64,000 nucleotides of DNA, taken from contig NZ_RXLQ01000004.1 in NCBI RefSeq assembly GCF_003953935.1, positions 434,001 to 498,000 of the forward strand. The letters are read 5' to 3'. The notes under the pieces are model-generated. The model worked only from the letters and a program-made list of their open reading frames with translations. It was not told the origin of the DNA and searched no databases. Positions 40,768 to 50,152 of the stretch are shown here, in pieces. Positions within the stretch are counted from its first letter, which is position 1. The number at the start of each line of letters is the position of its first letter. The translations under genes were made by a program, and so were the position numbers. This DNA is from Massilia atriviolacea. Lineage in GTDB: Bacteria; Pseudomonadota; Gammaproteobacteria; Burkholderiales; Burkholderiaceae_D.

Positions 40768-42692
40768 ACCAGCTTGACGGCGATCTCGCGCGGAATCTCC
40801 GAACGCGTGGCCAGCGGGCCGTACTCGGCATGCGCGCCATTCAGGTTGTGTCCGGACACCGACAACTCCAGGTTGCGCCGCAGGCGCCAGCCGGCACGCG
40901 CGTCCAGCGCGGTGTAGCCCGGCACCTTGTCGCTGTCGAGCCGCGCCACCTTGCGCCAAGCCAGTTCGAGCTCCTTGTCGGCGGACAAGGCGAAAGTGGA
41001 GCGCAGCTGCGCCGTGTGCGACGGGTCGCGTGCGCTGGTGCGCGGCGCCGCCGCATCGTTGCTGCCCGGCTTGAGGGCAAAGCGCTGGTGCAGCGCCATC
41101 GCTCCCAGGTTCAGGCGCCACCAGGGCGTGGCCTGGTAGCTGCCCCACAGTTCGATGCCGCTCGACTTGCCTTCCATCTTGCTGTCGAAGGTCAGGAAGC
41201 TGCCGCCCGGATCGACTTCCTGGGTGCGCAAATGGTCGTAGCGGTTATGGAACACCGTGGCCGAGTACGACAGCCCCGCCAGCGGCTGGCCGCGATAACC
41301 GAGTTCGAACACCTTGGCCACTTCGGCGCGCACCTGCGGACCGCCGCGCAGCAGATACGGAGGCTTGCCGGGAATGAAGGTATCGGCATCGAGCCGCGAC
41401 GGCGCGCGCACCGTGCGCGACACGCCGCTCCACACGGCATGCCGCGGCGCCAGCTGCCACGCCACGCGCATGCTGGGCAAGAACTCCGCGCCGGTGTAGT
41501 CGTTATGCTCGACGCGCGCGCCCAGGATCAGGCGCACCTGCTCGCGCAGGGCCAGCTCGTGCTGCGCGAACACGCTGGCCCAGTCCTGCTGGACCTTGGC
41601 CGGCAGGAAAGCGACAGTGGGGCTGTTGGTCACCGCATCCCAGGTATGGCGCACATTCGCACCCCACACCAGTTGCCCGATGCCGGTCGCGGGCAGGCTG
41701 TGCTGGAATTGCAGGTCGGCCACCTGGATGCGCTCGGCGTAGGTCGGCGGCACCTCGCGCTCGCTGTGGTCGATGTAGCCTTGCAGCATCAGGCTGCCGC
41801 CCCCCGCCAGCGCATGGGTCCAGCGCGCCGTCAGGCTGGCGCCGGAGGAGCGCACCGTGCCCAGGTCGAGCTTGCCGCCGGTGGTAATCGCTCCGGGCTC
41901 AGGCTGGTCCAGCGCGCCCCGGTAGGCATTCGCGTGCACGCTGAACAGGTCGGCGCCGCTGCCCCAGTCGCGCCGCATGCCGGCCTGCCACTGGTGGCGC
42001 GCATCGGCCACCGGCGCGCCGCTGGCCAGTTCGGTATGGCGCTCGTCGAGATAGCTGGCCTGCAGGCGCCAGTCGCCCGTGCCCTGGCGCAGCGCCACAT
42101 GCTGGCCGCGCTCGCCGGCGCGCAGCGCCGCCAGGCTGCCCTGGGTGGCGCCGGCGGCGCGCGTGCTGATGTTGATGACGCCGTTGACGGCATTGACGCC
42201 CCACAAGGTGCCGCCGGGGCCGCTGATGACTTCGATGCGCTCGATGTCTTCGAGCATGACTTGCTGGGCATCCCAGGTCACCCCGGAAAAGAAAGGCGAA
42301 TACACCGAGCGCCCGTCTATCAGCACCAGCAACTTGTTGGGCACCGTGTTACGGCTGCTGTTGAAGCCGCGCGCGCTGATGGCGTAGCTGTAGCGGCTGC
42401 TCTGCGCCACCTGCAGGTTGGGCGCCAGGCGCAGCAGCTCGGGCAGGGTCGCGGCGCCGGAGCGGCGGATATCGTCGGCGGTGATCACGAACACGGAAGC
42501 GGCGGCGGCGCCCAGGCGTTCGGGCTTTTTCGACACCGAGGTGACCTGGATGTTCGCCAGTTCCTCGATCGACATATCGGCCATGGCGTCGGCCGCCGCC
42601 GGCGATAGCTGGGCGGCCGCCGGCCAGGCCGGCAGCAGCAAGGGCGCGACGACGGCGGCGTGCCTTGCGGCGCGCAAAAAAGTGATCTCCAT
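40755..42692 (-). CDS. TonB-dependent outer-membrane receptor
   Basis: A 645-residue protein. The signal peptide ends near AAAQ (about 28). A plug domain (about 45-165) has V-F-V-I-T-A-D-D-I-R-R-S-G, L-L-V-L-I-D-G-R-S-V-Y and I-E-V-I-S-G-P-G-G-T-L-W-G. A beta-barrel follows to the C-terminus. A TonB-box candidate is I-Q-V-T-S-V-S. The plug sequence resembles BtuB/CirA-type receptors, but the ligand is unknown. It could be energised by the tonB product at 34 kb. No Fur box seen at its promoter. Confidence 0.93.
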   Translation of the reverse strand: MEITFLRAARHAAVVAPLLLPAWPAAAQLSPAAADAMADMSIEELANIQVTSVSKKPERLGAAAASVFVITADDIRRSGAATLPELLRLAPNLQVAQSSRYSYAISARGFNSSRNTVPNKLLVLIDGRSVYSPFFSGVTWDAQQVMLEDIERIEVISGPGGTLWGVNAVNGVINISTRAAGATQGSLAALRAGERGQHVALRQGTGDWRLQASYLDERHTELASGAPVADARHQWQAGMRRDWGSGADLFSVHANAYRGALDQPEPGAITTGGKLDLGTVRSSGASLTARWTHALAGGGSLMLQGYIDHSEREVPPTYAERIQVADLQFQHSLPATGIGQLVWGANVRHTWDAVTNSPTVAFLPAKVQQDWASVFAQHELALREQVRLILGARVEHNDYTGAEFLPSMRVAWQLAPRHAVWSGVSRTVRAPSRLDADTFIPGKPPYLLRGGPQVRAEVAKVFELGYRGQPLAGLSYSATVFHNRYDHLRTQEVDPGGSFLTFDSKMEGKSSGIELWGSYQATPWWRLNLGAMALHQRFALKPGSNDAAAPRTSARDPSHTAQLRSTFALSADKELELAWRKVARLDSDKVPGYTALDARAGWRLRRNLELSVSGHNLNGAHAEYGPLATRSEIPREIAVKLVWMH

Positions 42693-42866
42693 GGCATTCC
42701 AGCGACAAGTCTGTTTCCGGCCCGATGAATGAATAGGTCCGAGGCAATTTTACAGTACGGATACTGCTGCACGGCGCGCGCTGTATGGTAATCTGCCCTT
42801 CGCAAGCGACGTTGCTGTTTATTTGGTATATTAGTCCTAATCAGTACTATTTCCAGGAGCAGGTCC

Positions 42867-43394
42867 ATGCAGGAACGCTACACCATCACCGCGATCGTTT
42901 TCCACTGGCTCATCGCCGTGCTGATCGTGGGCGCCTTCATCATGGGCCTGGTGATGACCGACATTCCCGGCATCACCCCCACCAAGCTCAAATACTATTC
43001 CTGGCACAAATGGGCCGGCGTGACCGTGCTGGCGCTGGCCGCCCTGCGCCTGCTGTGGCGCCTGAGTCATCGCGCCCCGCCCTATCCGGCCAGCATGCCG
43101 GCCTGGCAGAAAGGCGCGGCCCACGGCCTGCACGGCATGCTGTACCTGCTGATGTTCGCGGTGCCGCTGTCGGGCTACCTGTACACCTTGTCGGCCGGCA
43201 TTCCCGTTGTTTACTTCGGCCTGTTCGAACTGCCGGTCATCATGGCCGCCGATCCCGAACTCAAGCCGCTGCTCAAAGGCGTGCACTACTGGCTCAACAT
43301 GGGCCTGGCCGGCGCCGTCGGCCTGCACCTGGCGGCCGCCCTGAAACACCAGTTCATCGACCGCGACGGCGTGCTCAAGCGCATGCTGCCCTAG
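42867..43394 (+). CDS. Cytochrome b561 family protein
   Basis: A 175-residue four-helix membrane haem protein (segments about 11-30, 46-65, 88-108, 140-160). Candidate haem ligands are H13 (FHW), H47 (SWHKW), H in VHYW and H in GLHLAAALKHQF. Family members pass electrons from quinol to periplasmic partners; YceJ is the E. coli relative. The two following genes encode YceI proteins, the same yceJ-yceI linkage as E. coli. GGAGCAGG precedes the ATG. Confidence 0.93.
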   Translation: MQERYTITAIVFHWLIAVLIVGAFIMGLVMTDIPGITPTKLKYYSWHKWAGVTVLALAALRLLWRLSHRAPPYPASMPAWQKGAAHGLHGMLYLLMFAVPLSGYLYTLSAGIPVVYFGLFELPVIMAADPELKPLLKGVHYWLNMGLAGAVGLHLAAALKHQFIDRDGVLKRMLP

Positions 43395-43423
43395 GTCATC
43401 TTATTGTTTTCCAAGGAGATTGT

Positions 43424-43978
43424 ATGAAGTTAACCAAAGGCGCTTTGCTTGCCTCCCTGCTGGCCGTGGCGGTCATCGCCCACGCCGTTCCGCTCAAGAC
43501 CGACACCGCCAGGAGCATGGTGTCGGCCTCGTTCAAGCAGATGAACGTGCCGGTCGAAGCGAAGTTCACCAAATTTGCGGCCAGCATCGATTACGACGCG
43601 GCCAAGCCGGACGCCGCCAAGGCCAGTGTCGAGATCGACACCGCCAGCCTGGACCTGGGCGATCCGCTGATGAACAAGGAAGTCGCCAAGAAGGATTGGT
43701 TCAACTCCGCACAGTTTCCGAAAGCGAGCTTCGTTTCTTCGGGAATCAAGGCGGCCGGCCCGGGCAAGATGACCGTCACCGGCAAGCTGTCGATCAAGGG
43801 CAAGACGACCGATGTGAGCTTTCCGCTGACGGTCAAGACCGAGGGCGGCAAGCACACCTTCGACGGCAGCTTGCCGATCAAGCGCCTCGCCTACAATATC
43901 GGCGATGGCGAGTGGAAAGACACCAGCATGGTCGCCGATGAAGTCCTCATCAAATTCCGCGTCAGCGCGGCGCAGTAA
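43424..43978 (+). CDS. YceI-family periplasmic lipocalin-like protein (first copy)
   Basis: A 184-residue protein, signal peptide to about residue 23 (AHA/VP). The YceI beta-barrel has S-A-S-F-K-Q-M-N-V-P-V-E-A-K-F, A-S-V-E-I-D-T-A-S-L-D, K-K-D-W-F-N-S-A-Q-F-P and G-K-L-S-I-K-G-K-T. YceI proteins bind isoprenoid or quinone-like lipids. Start at ATG 43424 with AAGGAG 6 nt upstream; the longer upstream frame is a shadow. Part of the b561-yceI-yceI operon. Confidence 0.92.
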   Translation: MKLTKGALLASLLAVAVIAHAVPLKTDTARSMVSASFKQMNVPVEAKFTKFAASIDYDAAKPDAAKASVEIDTASLDLGDPLMNKEVAKKDWFNSAQFPKASFVSSGIKAAGPGKMTVTGKLSIKGKTTDVSFPLTVKTEGGKHTFDGSLPIKRLAYNIGDGEWKDTSMVADEVLIKFRVSAAQ

Positions 43979-44041
43979 ACCCGTATTTTTCGTTCACAGG
44001 CACGCATTCACACATTAATCAGTTAACCAAAGGGACACTAC

Positions 44042-44611
44042 ATGAACATCAAGCACCTGATCATCGCCATGGCCGCCGCCGCGACCGCCACCGCCAGCTT
44101 CGCCGCCGACACCTACAAGATCGACCCGACCCATACCTTCCCGAGCTTCGAAGCCGACCACATGGGCATTTCCATCCTGCGCGGCAAGTTCACCAAGACC
44201 GAAGGCAGCGTCGTGCTGGACCGCGCCGCGAAAACCGGCTCGATCGACATCAAGATCGATGCCGATTCGATCGATTTCGGTAACGACAAGCTCAACAAGC
44301 ACGCCAAGAACGAAGACATGTTCGACGTCGCCAAGTTCCCCGACGTGACCTACAAATCGAAATCGATCACCTTCAAGGGCGATGTGCCGGTCTCGGTCGA
44401 CGGCACCCTGACCCTGCACGGCGTGAGCAAACCGGTGACCCTGACCATCAACAAGTTCAAGTGCATCATCCACCCGATGCACAAGAAGGAAGTGTGCGGC
44501 GCCGACGCCTCGGCCCAATTCCTGCGCACCGACTTCGGCATCAGCTACGCCGTGCCGCCGTTCGCACCGGAAGTCAAGCTGCAGATCCAGGTCGAAGCGG
44601 TCAAGAACTAA
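44042..44611 (+). CDS. YceI-family periplasmic protein (second copy)
   Basis: A 189-residue protein, signal peptide to Ala22 (SFAA/DTYK). It is the more canonical YceI, with I-D-P-T-H-T-F-P-S-F-E-A-D-H, D-I-K-I-D-A-D-S-I-D and D-V-A-K-F-P-D-V-T-Y. Two cysteines (KCIIHPMHKKEVC) could form a disulfide. It sits 63 bp after the first copy. The two copies differ widely and may bind different lipids. Confidence 0.94.
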   Translation: MNIKHLIIAMAAAATATASFAADTYKIDPTHTFPSFEADHMGISILRGKFTKTEGSVVLDRAAKTGSIDIKIDADSIDFGNDKLNKHAKNEDMFDVAKFPDVTYKSKSITFKGDVPVSVDGTLTLHGVSKPVTLTINKFKCIIHPMHKKEVCGADASAQFLRTDFGISYAVPPFAPEVKLQIQVEAVKN

Positions 44612-44636
44612 GCACGCGCCGCCTGCGGCACATGTG

Positions 44637-44676
44637 AAAAAGCCTCGCTTCCGGTGACGGAAGCGAGGCTTTTTTT
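44637..44676. terminator. Bidirectional Rho-independent terminator
   Basis: A perfect 17-bp inverted repeat (44637-44653, 44658-44674) with a GTGA loop, A-run before and T-run after, so it can serve the yceI operon (plus) and the glycine-zipper stress gene (minus). Confidence 0.95.
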
Positions 44677-44703
44677 GGTGCCGACTAAGGTCGGACGCCC
44701 GGA

Positions 44704-45846
44704 TTAACGGCCATCGCGGTCGAAGTCGCCCGGCATGGCGCGCTCGACTTTATCCCAGGCTGCGCGGGTAGCCGACTTGGCTTGCTGCCAGTTCAGGCGC
44801 GATTTGCCTTTCATGGCTTCCCAATCGTCCGACAGGTTGTTCTCGACCGAATCGAAGCTGGTGCCGGCATAACGGCCGCGGCTGTTGTAGCCGAGTTCGT
44901 ACGCAGGACCGTAGTCGTCGTAGGTGTAGCCTGGCGAATAGTATGGAGCGGTCTGGTACGAGCTGCGCCAGTAAGCCGCTTCCTCTTCCGGATTGACCAG
45001 CTGGCCGGCCGCCTTGCCAGCCATGCCGCCGGCCATCGCGCCGATCGCGGCGCCGGCAGCCATGCCGACCGGACCGCCTACCGCACCGGCGGCCGCGCCC
45101 ATCGCTGCGCCGCTACCGGCGCCCATGCCCTTGGCAAAGTGATGCTCGTGCAGCTCGTCACCGGCTTTCGGGTTGATGACTTCGGCTGCGCCCTTGCCAG
45201 CCAGGCCGCCGGCGATACCGCCGATGGCCGCGCCCGCCGCCATGCCGATCGGACCGGCGGCTGCGCCGATGCCGGCGCCGGTCAGCGCACCGGCGCCAGC
45301 GCCGACGCCGGTACCGATGATGTGCTCGCCCTTGTTTTCAGTCCAGCTGCGCTCGATGTGGGTGGCGTCCTCGTCGTTGCGTGGGTTGACACCCATCAGG
45401 ATGCCGCCGTTCTTGATGCCTTCTTCGTAGTGCACGACGCGCTCTTCAGGAATGCCCGCGCCGATCAGTGCGCCAACCAGGCCGCCGGCGATACCGCCAG
45501 CGCCGGCGCCAGCCAGGGCTGCTGCGATCGGACCGGCGACGACCAGGCCGATGCCGGGCAGGACCAGGGTGGTGCCGACGGCGGCGATGCCAGCCAGTAC
45601 GGCGCCGATGGTGCCGCCGATGCCGGCGCCAACGCCTGCGCCTTCAGCCGCTTTGCTGCCGAGTTCAGTATCGGTGTCGTTGAAATAGGTTTTCCGGGTA
45701 TCGTCCGACATCATCAGCGTGACATCGTCCTTGCTGTAGCCGCGGTCGGAGAGGGAGTTGTAAGCCCGCTCTGCACTGTCGCGATCACGGAACAGGCCGG
45801 TGACCATGCGGGAATCTTTCTGGGTCGTGGTGTCGTAATTGCTCAT
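44704..45846 (-). CDS. Glycine-zipper stress-type protein with internal duplication
   Basis: A 380-residue protein (start MSNYDTTTQ at 45846, AAGGAAA upstream). The N-terminal 60 residues (V-T-G-L-F-R-D-R-D-S-A-E-R-A-Y-N-S-L-S-D-R-G-Y) match the general-stress-protein-17M-like domain. Three Gly/Ala-zipper blocks follow; the second and third are repeats of each other (G-M-A-A-G-A-A-I-G...A-G-G-x-A-G-K, then V/L-x-N-P). A Tyr-rich segment and a charged DWEAMKGKSRLNW-like tail with a CsbD-like look close it. Probably membrane-associated. Function unknown. Confidence 0.8.
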   Translation of the reverse strand: MSNYDTTTQKDSRMVTGLFRDRDSAERAYNSLSDRGYSKDDVTLMMSDDTRKTYFNDTDTELGSKAAEGAGVGAGIGGTIGAVLAGIAAVGTTLVLPGIGLVVAGPIAAALAGAGAGGIAGGLVGALIGAGIPEERVVHYEEGIKNGGILMGVNPRNDEDATHIERSWTENKGEHIIGTGVGAGAGALTGAGIGAAAGPIGMAAGAAIGGIAGGLAGKGAAEVINPKAGDELHEHHFAKGMGAGSGAAMGAAAGAVGGPVGMAAGAAIGAMAGGMAGKAAGQLVNPEEEAAYWRSSYQTAPYYSPGYTYDDYGPAYELGYNSRGRYAGTSFDSVENNLSDDWEAMKGKSRLNWQQAKSATRAAWDKVERAMPGDFDRDGR

Positions 45847-46191
45847 TTCAATTTCCTTTCGAATTATGGATGTGCGGGGCTCGCATGCAAACCTGGAAAT
45901 CAATGCCAGTGACGAAACGATAAGCCCGACTGGACAATGCTTCCGTACGTTGCCGCACTCAAAAACAGTGTTTCCAAATGGCATGCGACAGGCTGGCGCG
46001 GCGCCCGCGGCGGCGCCGGGGCGCCTGCAACGGCGGCCGGCGTTTTTACAACGCCGGCCCCAGAAAGATGTTGAATCGTCCATTACGTTCGTTGCCGCAC
46101 CGACCGTGCAGGAGGCGCGAATTATTCTTTTTCCATGGCCCGGCAATTGCACGTGGCCCGGGTAAATCATTCAACCAAAGGAGGAATCAAC
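45847..46191. other. 345-bp divergent intergenic region with a hairpin
   Basis: It should hold the promoters of the glycine-zipper gene (minus) and the YeaQ-type gene (plus). Its only clear structure is a perfect 10-bp inverted repeat at 46035-46059 (GGCCGGCGTT, 5-nt loop, AACGCCGGCC), with no T-run on either strand. No gene is seen. Confidence 0.6.
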
Positions 46192-46461
46192 ATGTTATTC
46201 ATCATCTGGCTCATCGTCGGCGGCATCCTGGGTTGGCTCGCAAGCATGGTCATGAAAACCGATGCCCAGCAAGGCATGATCCTCAACGTGGTGGTCGGTA
46301 TCGTCGGCGCCTTCCTGGGCGGCTGGCTGCTCTCGCCGCTGTTCGGCACCGGCACCATCAATGCCGACGACTTCAGCGTTTCCTCGCTGCTGGTGTCCTT
46401 CCTGGGCGCCGTGATCCTGCTGGCCATCGTCAACCTGCTGCGTCGCGGCAAAGTACGCTGA
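46192..46461 (+). CDS. GlsB/YeaQ/YmgE-family stress-response membrane protein
   Basis: An 89-residue protein with three hydrophobic segments (about 2-20, 28-50, 58-80) and the family opening L-F-I-I-W-L-I-V-G-G-I-L-G-W-L-A-S. Start at MLFIIW because AAAGGAGG lies 7 nt upstream; the longer frame is not needed. Members are transglycosylase-associated or stress-induced inner-membrane proteins of unclear function. It lies next to another stress-type gene in the opposite direction. Confidence 0.9.
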   Translation: MLFIIWLIVGGILGWLASMVMKTDAQQGMILNVVVGIVGAFLGGWLLSPLFGTGTINADDFSVSSLLVSFLGAVILLAIVNLLRRGKVR

Positions 46462-46478
46462 ATGCAGCTCCCCCCATG

Positions 46479-46508
46479 ACCAACGCACGCGTGCGTTGGT
46501 TTTTTTTT
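46479..46508 (+). terminator. Rho-independent terminator
   Basis: A perfect palindrome ACCAACGCACGCGTGCGTTG (plus GT) at 46479-46500 followed by eight T. It ends the YeaQ-type transcript 14 bp before the PLD gene start. Confidence 0.9.
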
Positions 46509-46521
46509 GCCTGGAATTCCG

Positions 46522-47799
46522 ATGACCAAGAAACCCCTCTACGTCGCATTGATCAGCTGTGCGCTTACCTTGCTGGCCGTGTTCTTGGTTTTTAACTTCA
46601 TGCCGAGCGAGAAGAAAATCGAACGGCAGCTGCACCGCCTGTACGCTACCGACGACCCGCAATTCCGCCGTTCCATGGGCGTCCTGCTGGGCCCGCCAAT
46701 TCTCGAAGGCAACCAGGTCGAGGTCTTGCTGAACGGCGAACAGATCTTCCCCTCCATGCTCAAGGCCATCCGCGAGGCCAGGCACACGATCACGCTGGAA
46801 ACCTATATCTACTGGTCCGAATCGATCGGCCAGGAATTCACCGCCGCCCTGATCGAGCGCGCGCGCGCCGGCGTCAAGGTGCACGTCATGCTCGACTTCA
46901 TCGGCAGCATGAAGATGGACCTGGCCGCCCTCGACCGGATGAAGGCGGCCGGGGTCGAAGTGCAGCGCTACCACAAGCCGGTCTGGTGGAAATTCACGCG
47001 CCTGAACAACCGCACCCACCGCAAGGTGCTGGTGGTGGACGGCCAGGTCGGCTTTACCGGCGGGGTCGGCATTGCCGACCAGTGGCGCGGCGCCGCACAG
47101 GACAAGCAGCACTGGCGCGACACCCACTTCCGCGTCGAAGGCCCGGTGGTCGGGCAGATGCAGGCCGTGTTCGCCGACAACTGGACCAAGGCCACCGGCA
47201 CCGTGCTCGACGGCCCGCACTACTTTCCTCCGCTCAAACCCGTGGGCGGCCACGCGGCCCAGATGTTCAGCAGCTCGCCCAGCGGCGGCAGCGAAAGCAT
47301 GCTGCTGATGTACCTGATGGCGATCACGGCCGCGCGCGACACGATCCACCTGTCGAGCTCCTACTTCGTGCCGGACGAGCTGACCATCCACGCGCTGGTC
47401 ACGGCCGCCAGGCGCGGCGTCAAGGTGCGCATCATCACGCCCGGCGACGACATCGATTCCGACGTGGTGCGGATCGCCTCGCGCGAGCGCTGGGGCGCCC
47501 TGCTCGAAGCGGGCATCGAGATCGCCGAATACCAGCCCACCATGTTCCACGTCAAGGCGCTGGTGGTCGACTCGCTGATGGTCTCGGTCGGCTCGACCAA
47601 CTTCGACAACCGCTCCTTCAGCCTCAACGACGAAGCCAACCTGAACATCATCGACCGCGCCTTCGCCACCGAGCAGGTGGCCATTTTCGAAGACGACTGG
47701 AAACGCGCGCGCCCGATCAGCCTGCAAGCCTGGCAGCAGCGCCCGTGGACCGAGAAAGTGGCGGGCGAAGTGGCCTCGCTGATCGGCGACCAGTTGTAG
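46522..47799 (+). CDS. Phospholipase D / cardiolipin synthase-like protein
   Basis: A 425-residue protein (start MTKKPL at 46522; TTG 46507 lies in the terminator T-run). One N-terminal membrane helix (about 5-24). Two HKD motifs: T-H-R-K-V-L-V-V-D in the first half and F-H-V-K-A-L-V-V-D followed by G-S-T-N-F-D-N-R-S in the second. This is the bacterial cardiolipin synthase layout (ClsA/ClsB type), which condenses phosphatidylglycerol. A single anchor instead of two favours a ClsB/ClsC-like or related PLD. No strong Shine-Dalgarno. Confidence 0.88.
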   Translation: MTKKPLYVALISCALTLLAVFLVFNFMPSEKKIERQLHRLYATDDPQFRRSMGVLLGPPILEGNQVEVLLNGEQIFPSMLKAIREARHTITLETYIYWSESIGQEFTAALIERARAGVKVHVMLDFIGSMKMDLAALDRMKAAGVEVQRYHKPVWWKFTRLNNRTHRKVLVVDGQVGFTGGVGIADQWRGAAQDKQHWRDTHFRVEGPVVGQMQAVFADNWTKATGTVLDGPHYFPPLKPVGGHAAQMFSSSPSGGSESMLLMYLMAITAARDTIHLSSSYFVPDELTIHALVTAARRGVKVRIITPGDDIDSDVVRIASRERWGALLEAGIEIAEYQPTMFHVKALVVDSLMVSVGSTNFDNRSFSLNDEANLNIIDRAFATEQVAIFEDDWKRARPISLQAWQQRPWTEKVAGEVASLIGDQL

Positions 47800-47951
47800 G
47801 ACGACTGCGGCATACCGTGGGAAAGCGGCGCAATTCGCGGCGGGCCCGGCCGGCAGTCCATCAAAATGTGGTTGACTATTATTTTGGCGATACGGATACT
47901 CTAGGGCGCTCAGCGAGCCAAGCCTGTTCCGATTGACCAAAAAGAGACGAA

Positions 47952-50114
47952 ATGCGAATGAAAAAGACCTTCCTAACGCTAGCCATCCTCAGCACCGTCG
48001 CGCAAGCCGACGAAGGCATGTGGATGCCGCAGCAGCTGCCACAAGTAGCCAAACAACTCAAAGCGGCCGGCCTCAAGCTCGATCCGGCAAGCCTGACCAA
48101 GCTCACCGAATTCCCGATGAACGCGATCGTCAGCCTGGGAGGCTGCTCGGCCTCGTTCGTCTCGCCGCAGGGCCTGGTAGCGACCAACCACCACTGCGTG
48201 TACAACAGCGTGGCGGTCAACTCGACCCCTGAGCGCGACCTGCTGGCCAACGGCTTCCTGGCCAAGACGTTTGCGGAAGAACTGCCGGCCGCGCCGGGCA
48301 GCCGCGTCTACGTCACCAAGGACGTGAGCAACGTCAGCGACAAGATCATCAGCCCCGACGTCGCCAGGCTGGCCGGCAAGGCCCGGGTCGACGCGATGGA
48401 AAAGAACATGAAGTCGATGGTTGCCGAGTGCGAAAAAGACGCCGGCCACCGTTGCACCGTGTCCAGCTACTACGGCGGACTCGAGTTTTACCTGATCAAG
48501 CAGCTGGAAATCCGCGACGTGCGCCTGGTGCACGCGCCGCCGGCCGGCGTGGGCAAGTTCGGCGGCGACACCGACAACTGGATGTGGCCGCGCCACACCG
48601 GCGACTACGGCTTCTACCGCGCCTACGTGAGCAAGGACGGCAAGGCTGCCGACTTCTCCAAGGACAACGTGCCGTACGTACCGAAGACCCACCTGAAGAT
48701 CGCCAGGGAAGGCGTGAAGGAAGGCGACTTCATCATGGCGCTCGGCTATCCGGGCCGCACCAACCGCCACCGCCTGCCGTCGGAAGTGGCGTTCACCTTC
48801 GACTGGAGCTATCCGGCCTTCGTCAAAGCCTCGGCCGAGACCCTGGCCATCATCGAGCGCGAAACCAAGACCAATGAAGATGCCAAGTTGAAATACGCAG
48901 GCCAGGTCGCCAACGTCAACAACTACTACAAGAACCGCAAGGGCATGCTGACCAGCTACGAAGGCAGCGACTTCCTGGCCCGCAAGACCAAGGAACATGC
49001 GGACATGAAAGCCTGGGTCAACGCCAACCCGGCGCGCCAGAAAGAATACGCGGCCGACATCGAGCAGGTTGAAAAACTGATCGCCCAGCGCGATGCCGAA
49101 ACCAAGCGCGACTTCTTCCTGAACGCCTCGGCGCCGCGCCTGTTGAACGTGGCCCGCCGCCTGTACCGCCTGTCGAACGAAAGCGCCAAGCCGAACGTCG
49201 AGCGCAAATCGGGCTACCAGGAACGCGACCTGCCGGCGCTGAAATCGTCGGTGGCCGCGATCGAGCGCACCTACGACGAAAAAGTCGACAAGGCGCTGGT
49301 CCTGAACAGCCTGAAGAAATACGCGGCCCAGCCGAAAGCCGAGCGCAACGCCAGTTTCGACGCCGCTGTCGGCATCGCGAACAGCATGAGCGAAGCCCAG
49401 CTGAAAACCGTGCTCGACACCATGTACGCCGGCTCCAAGCTCGGCACCGCGGCCGAGCGCGCGGCCTGGATCGGCAAGACCCCGGCCGACTTCAAGGCCA
49501 GCAACGACAGCTTCATCAAGGCGGCCGTGGCCATGTACGACGCCGGCATGAAGAGCGAAGCCGAGGAAGAAGAACTGGCAGGCAAGATCCAGCAAGCCTA
49601 CGCCAACTACATGAAGGCCAAGATCGCCTACATGACCAGCAAGGGCCAGCCGGTCTATCCGGACGCCAACAGCACCCTGCGCGTCACTTTCGGCAAGATT
49701 GCCGGCCGTGACCATGGCGCCGACGGCACCGGCTCGTGGTCCGCGTTCACGACCGTCAAGGGCGTGGTAGCGAAAGCGACCGGCGAAGGCGAGTTCAACG
49801 CTCCTGCGGCGCAGCTGGCGGCGATCAAGGCCAAGGACTTCGGCAAGTATGTCGATCCGAAGCTCAAGAGCGTGCCGGTGAACTACCTGGCGACGTTGGA
49901 CATCACCGGCGGCAACTCCGGTTCGGCAGCGCTGAACAGCAAGGCCGAGTTCATCGGTCTGGCCTTCGACGGCACCCTGGACTCGATCATTTCGGATTGG
50001 GACTTCAACAAGGCCAACACGCGCGACATCCAGGTCGACGTGCGTTACATGCTGTGGAACATGAAGCATGTCGACAAGGCCGACAACCTGCTCAAGGAAA
50101 TGAACGTGGAATAA
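47952..50114 (+). CDS. S46-family dipeptidyl peptidase (DPP7-like)
   Basis: A 720-residue periplasmic serine peptidase. Signal peptide 1-19 (AQA/DEGMW). The family start D-E-G-M-W is intact. The catalytic His is in TNHHC (H81), Asp in F-G-G-D-T-D-N-W-M-W-P-R-H-T-G-D and Ser656 in GGNSGSA. Eighteen residues after the Ser is Gly674 in LAFDGT; in known enzymes this position is Gly in DPP7 and Arg in the Asp/Glu-specific DPP11, so a DPP7-like preference for hydrophobic P1 is predicted. It releases dipeptides from peptide N-termini. Confidence 0.93.
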   Translation: MRMKKTFLTLAILSTVAQADEGMWMPQQLPQVAKQLKAAGLKLDPASLTKLTEFPMNAIVSLGGCSASFVSPQGLVATNHHCVYNSVAVNSTPERDLLANGFLAKTFAEELPAAPGSRVYVTKDVSNVSDKIISPDVARLAGKARVDAMEKNMKSMVAECEKDAGHRCTVSSYYGGLEFYLIKQLEIRDVRLVHAPPAGVGKFGGDTDNWMWPRHTGDYGFYRAYVSKDGKAADFSKDNVPYVPKTHLKIAREGVKEGDFIMALGYPGRTNRHRLPSEVAFTFDWSYPAFVKASAETLAIIERETKTNEDAKLKYAGQVANVNNYYKNRKGMLTSYEGSDFLARKTKEHADMKAWVNANPARQKEYAADIEQVEKLIAQRDAETKRDFFLNASAPRLLNVARRLYRLSNESAKPNVERKSGYQERDLPALKSSVAAIERTYDEKVDKALVLNSLKKYAAQPKAERNASFDAAVGIANSMSEAQLKTVLDTMYAGSKLGTAAERAAWIGKTPADFKASNDSFIKAAVAMYDAGMKSEAEEEELAGKIQQAYANYMKAKIAYMTSKGQPVYPDANSTLRVTFGKIAGRDHGADGTGSWSAFTTVKGVVAKATGEGEFNAPAAQLAAIKAKDFGKYVDPKLKSVPVNYLATLDITGGNSGSAALNSKAEFIGLAFDGTLDSIISDWDFNKANTRDIQVDVRYMLWNMKHVDKADNLLKEMNVE

Positions 50115-50152
50115 GCCGGCGCGGGGCCTGCCCCGTCCGGATCGATTCCGAG

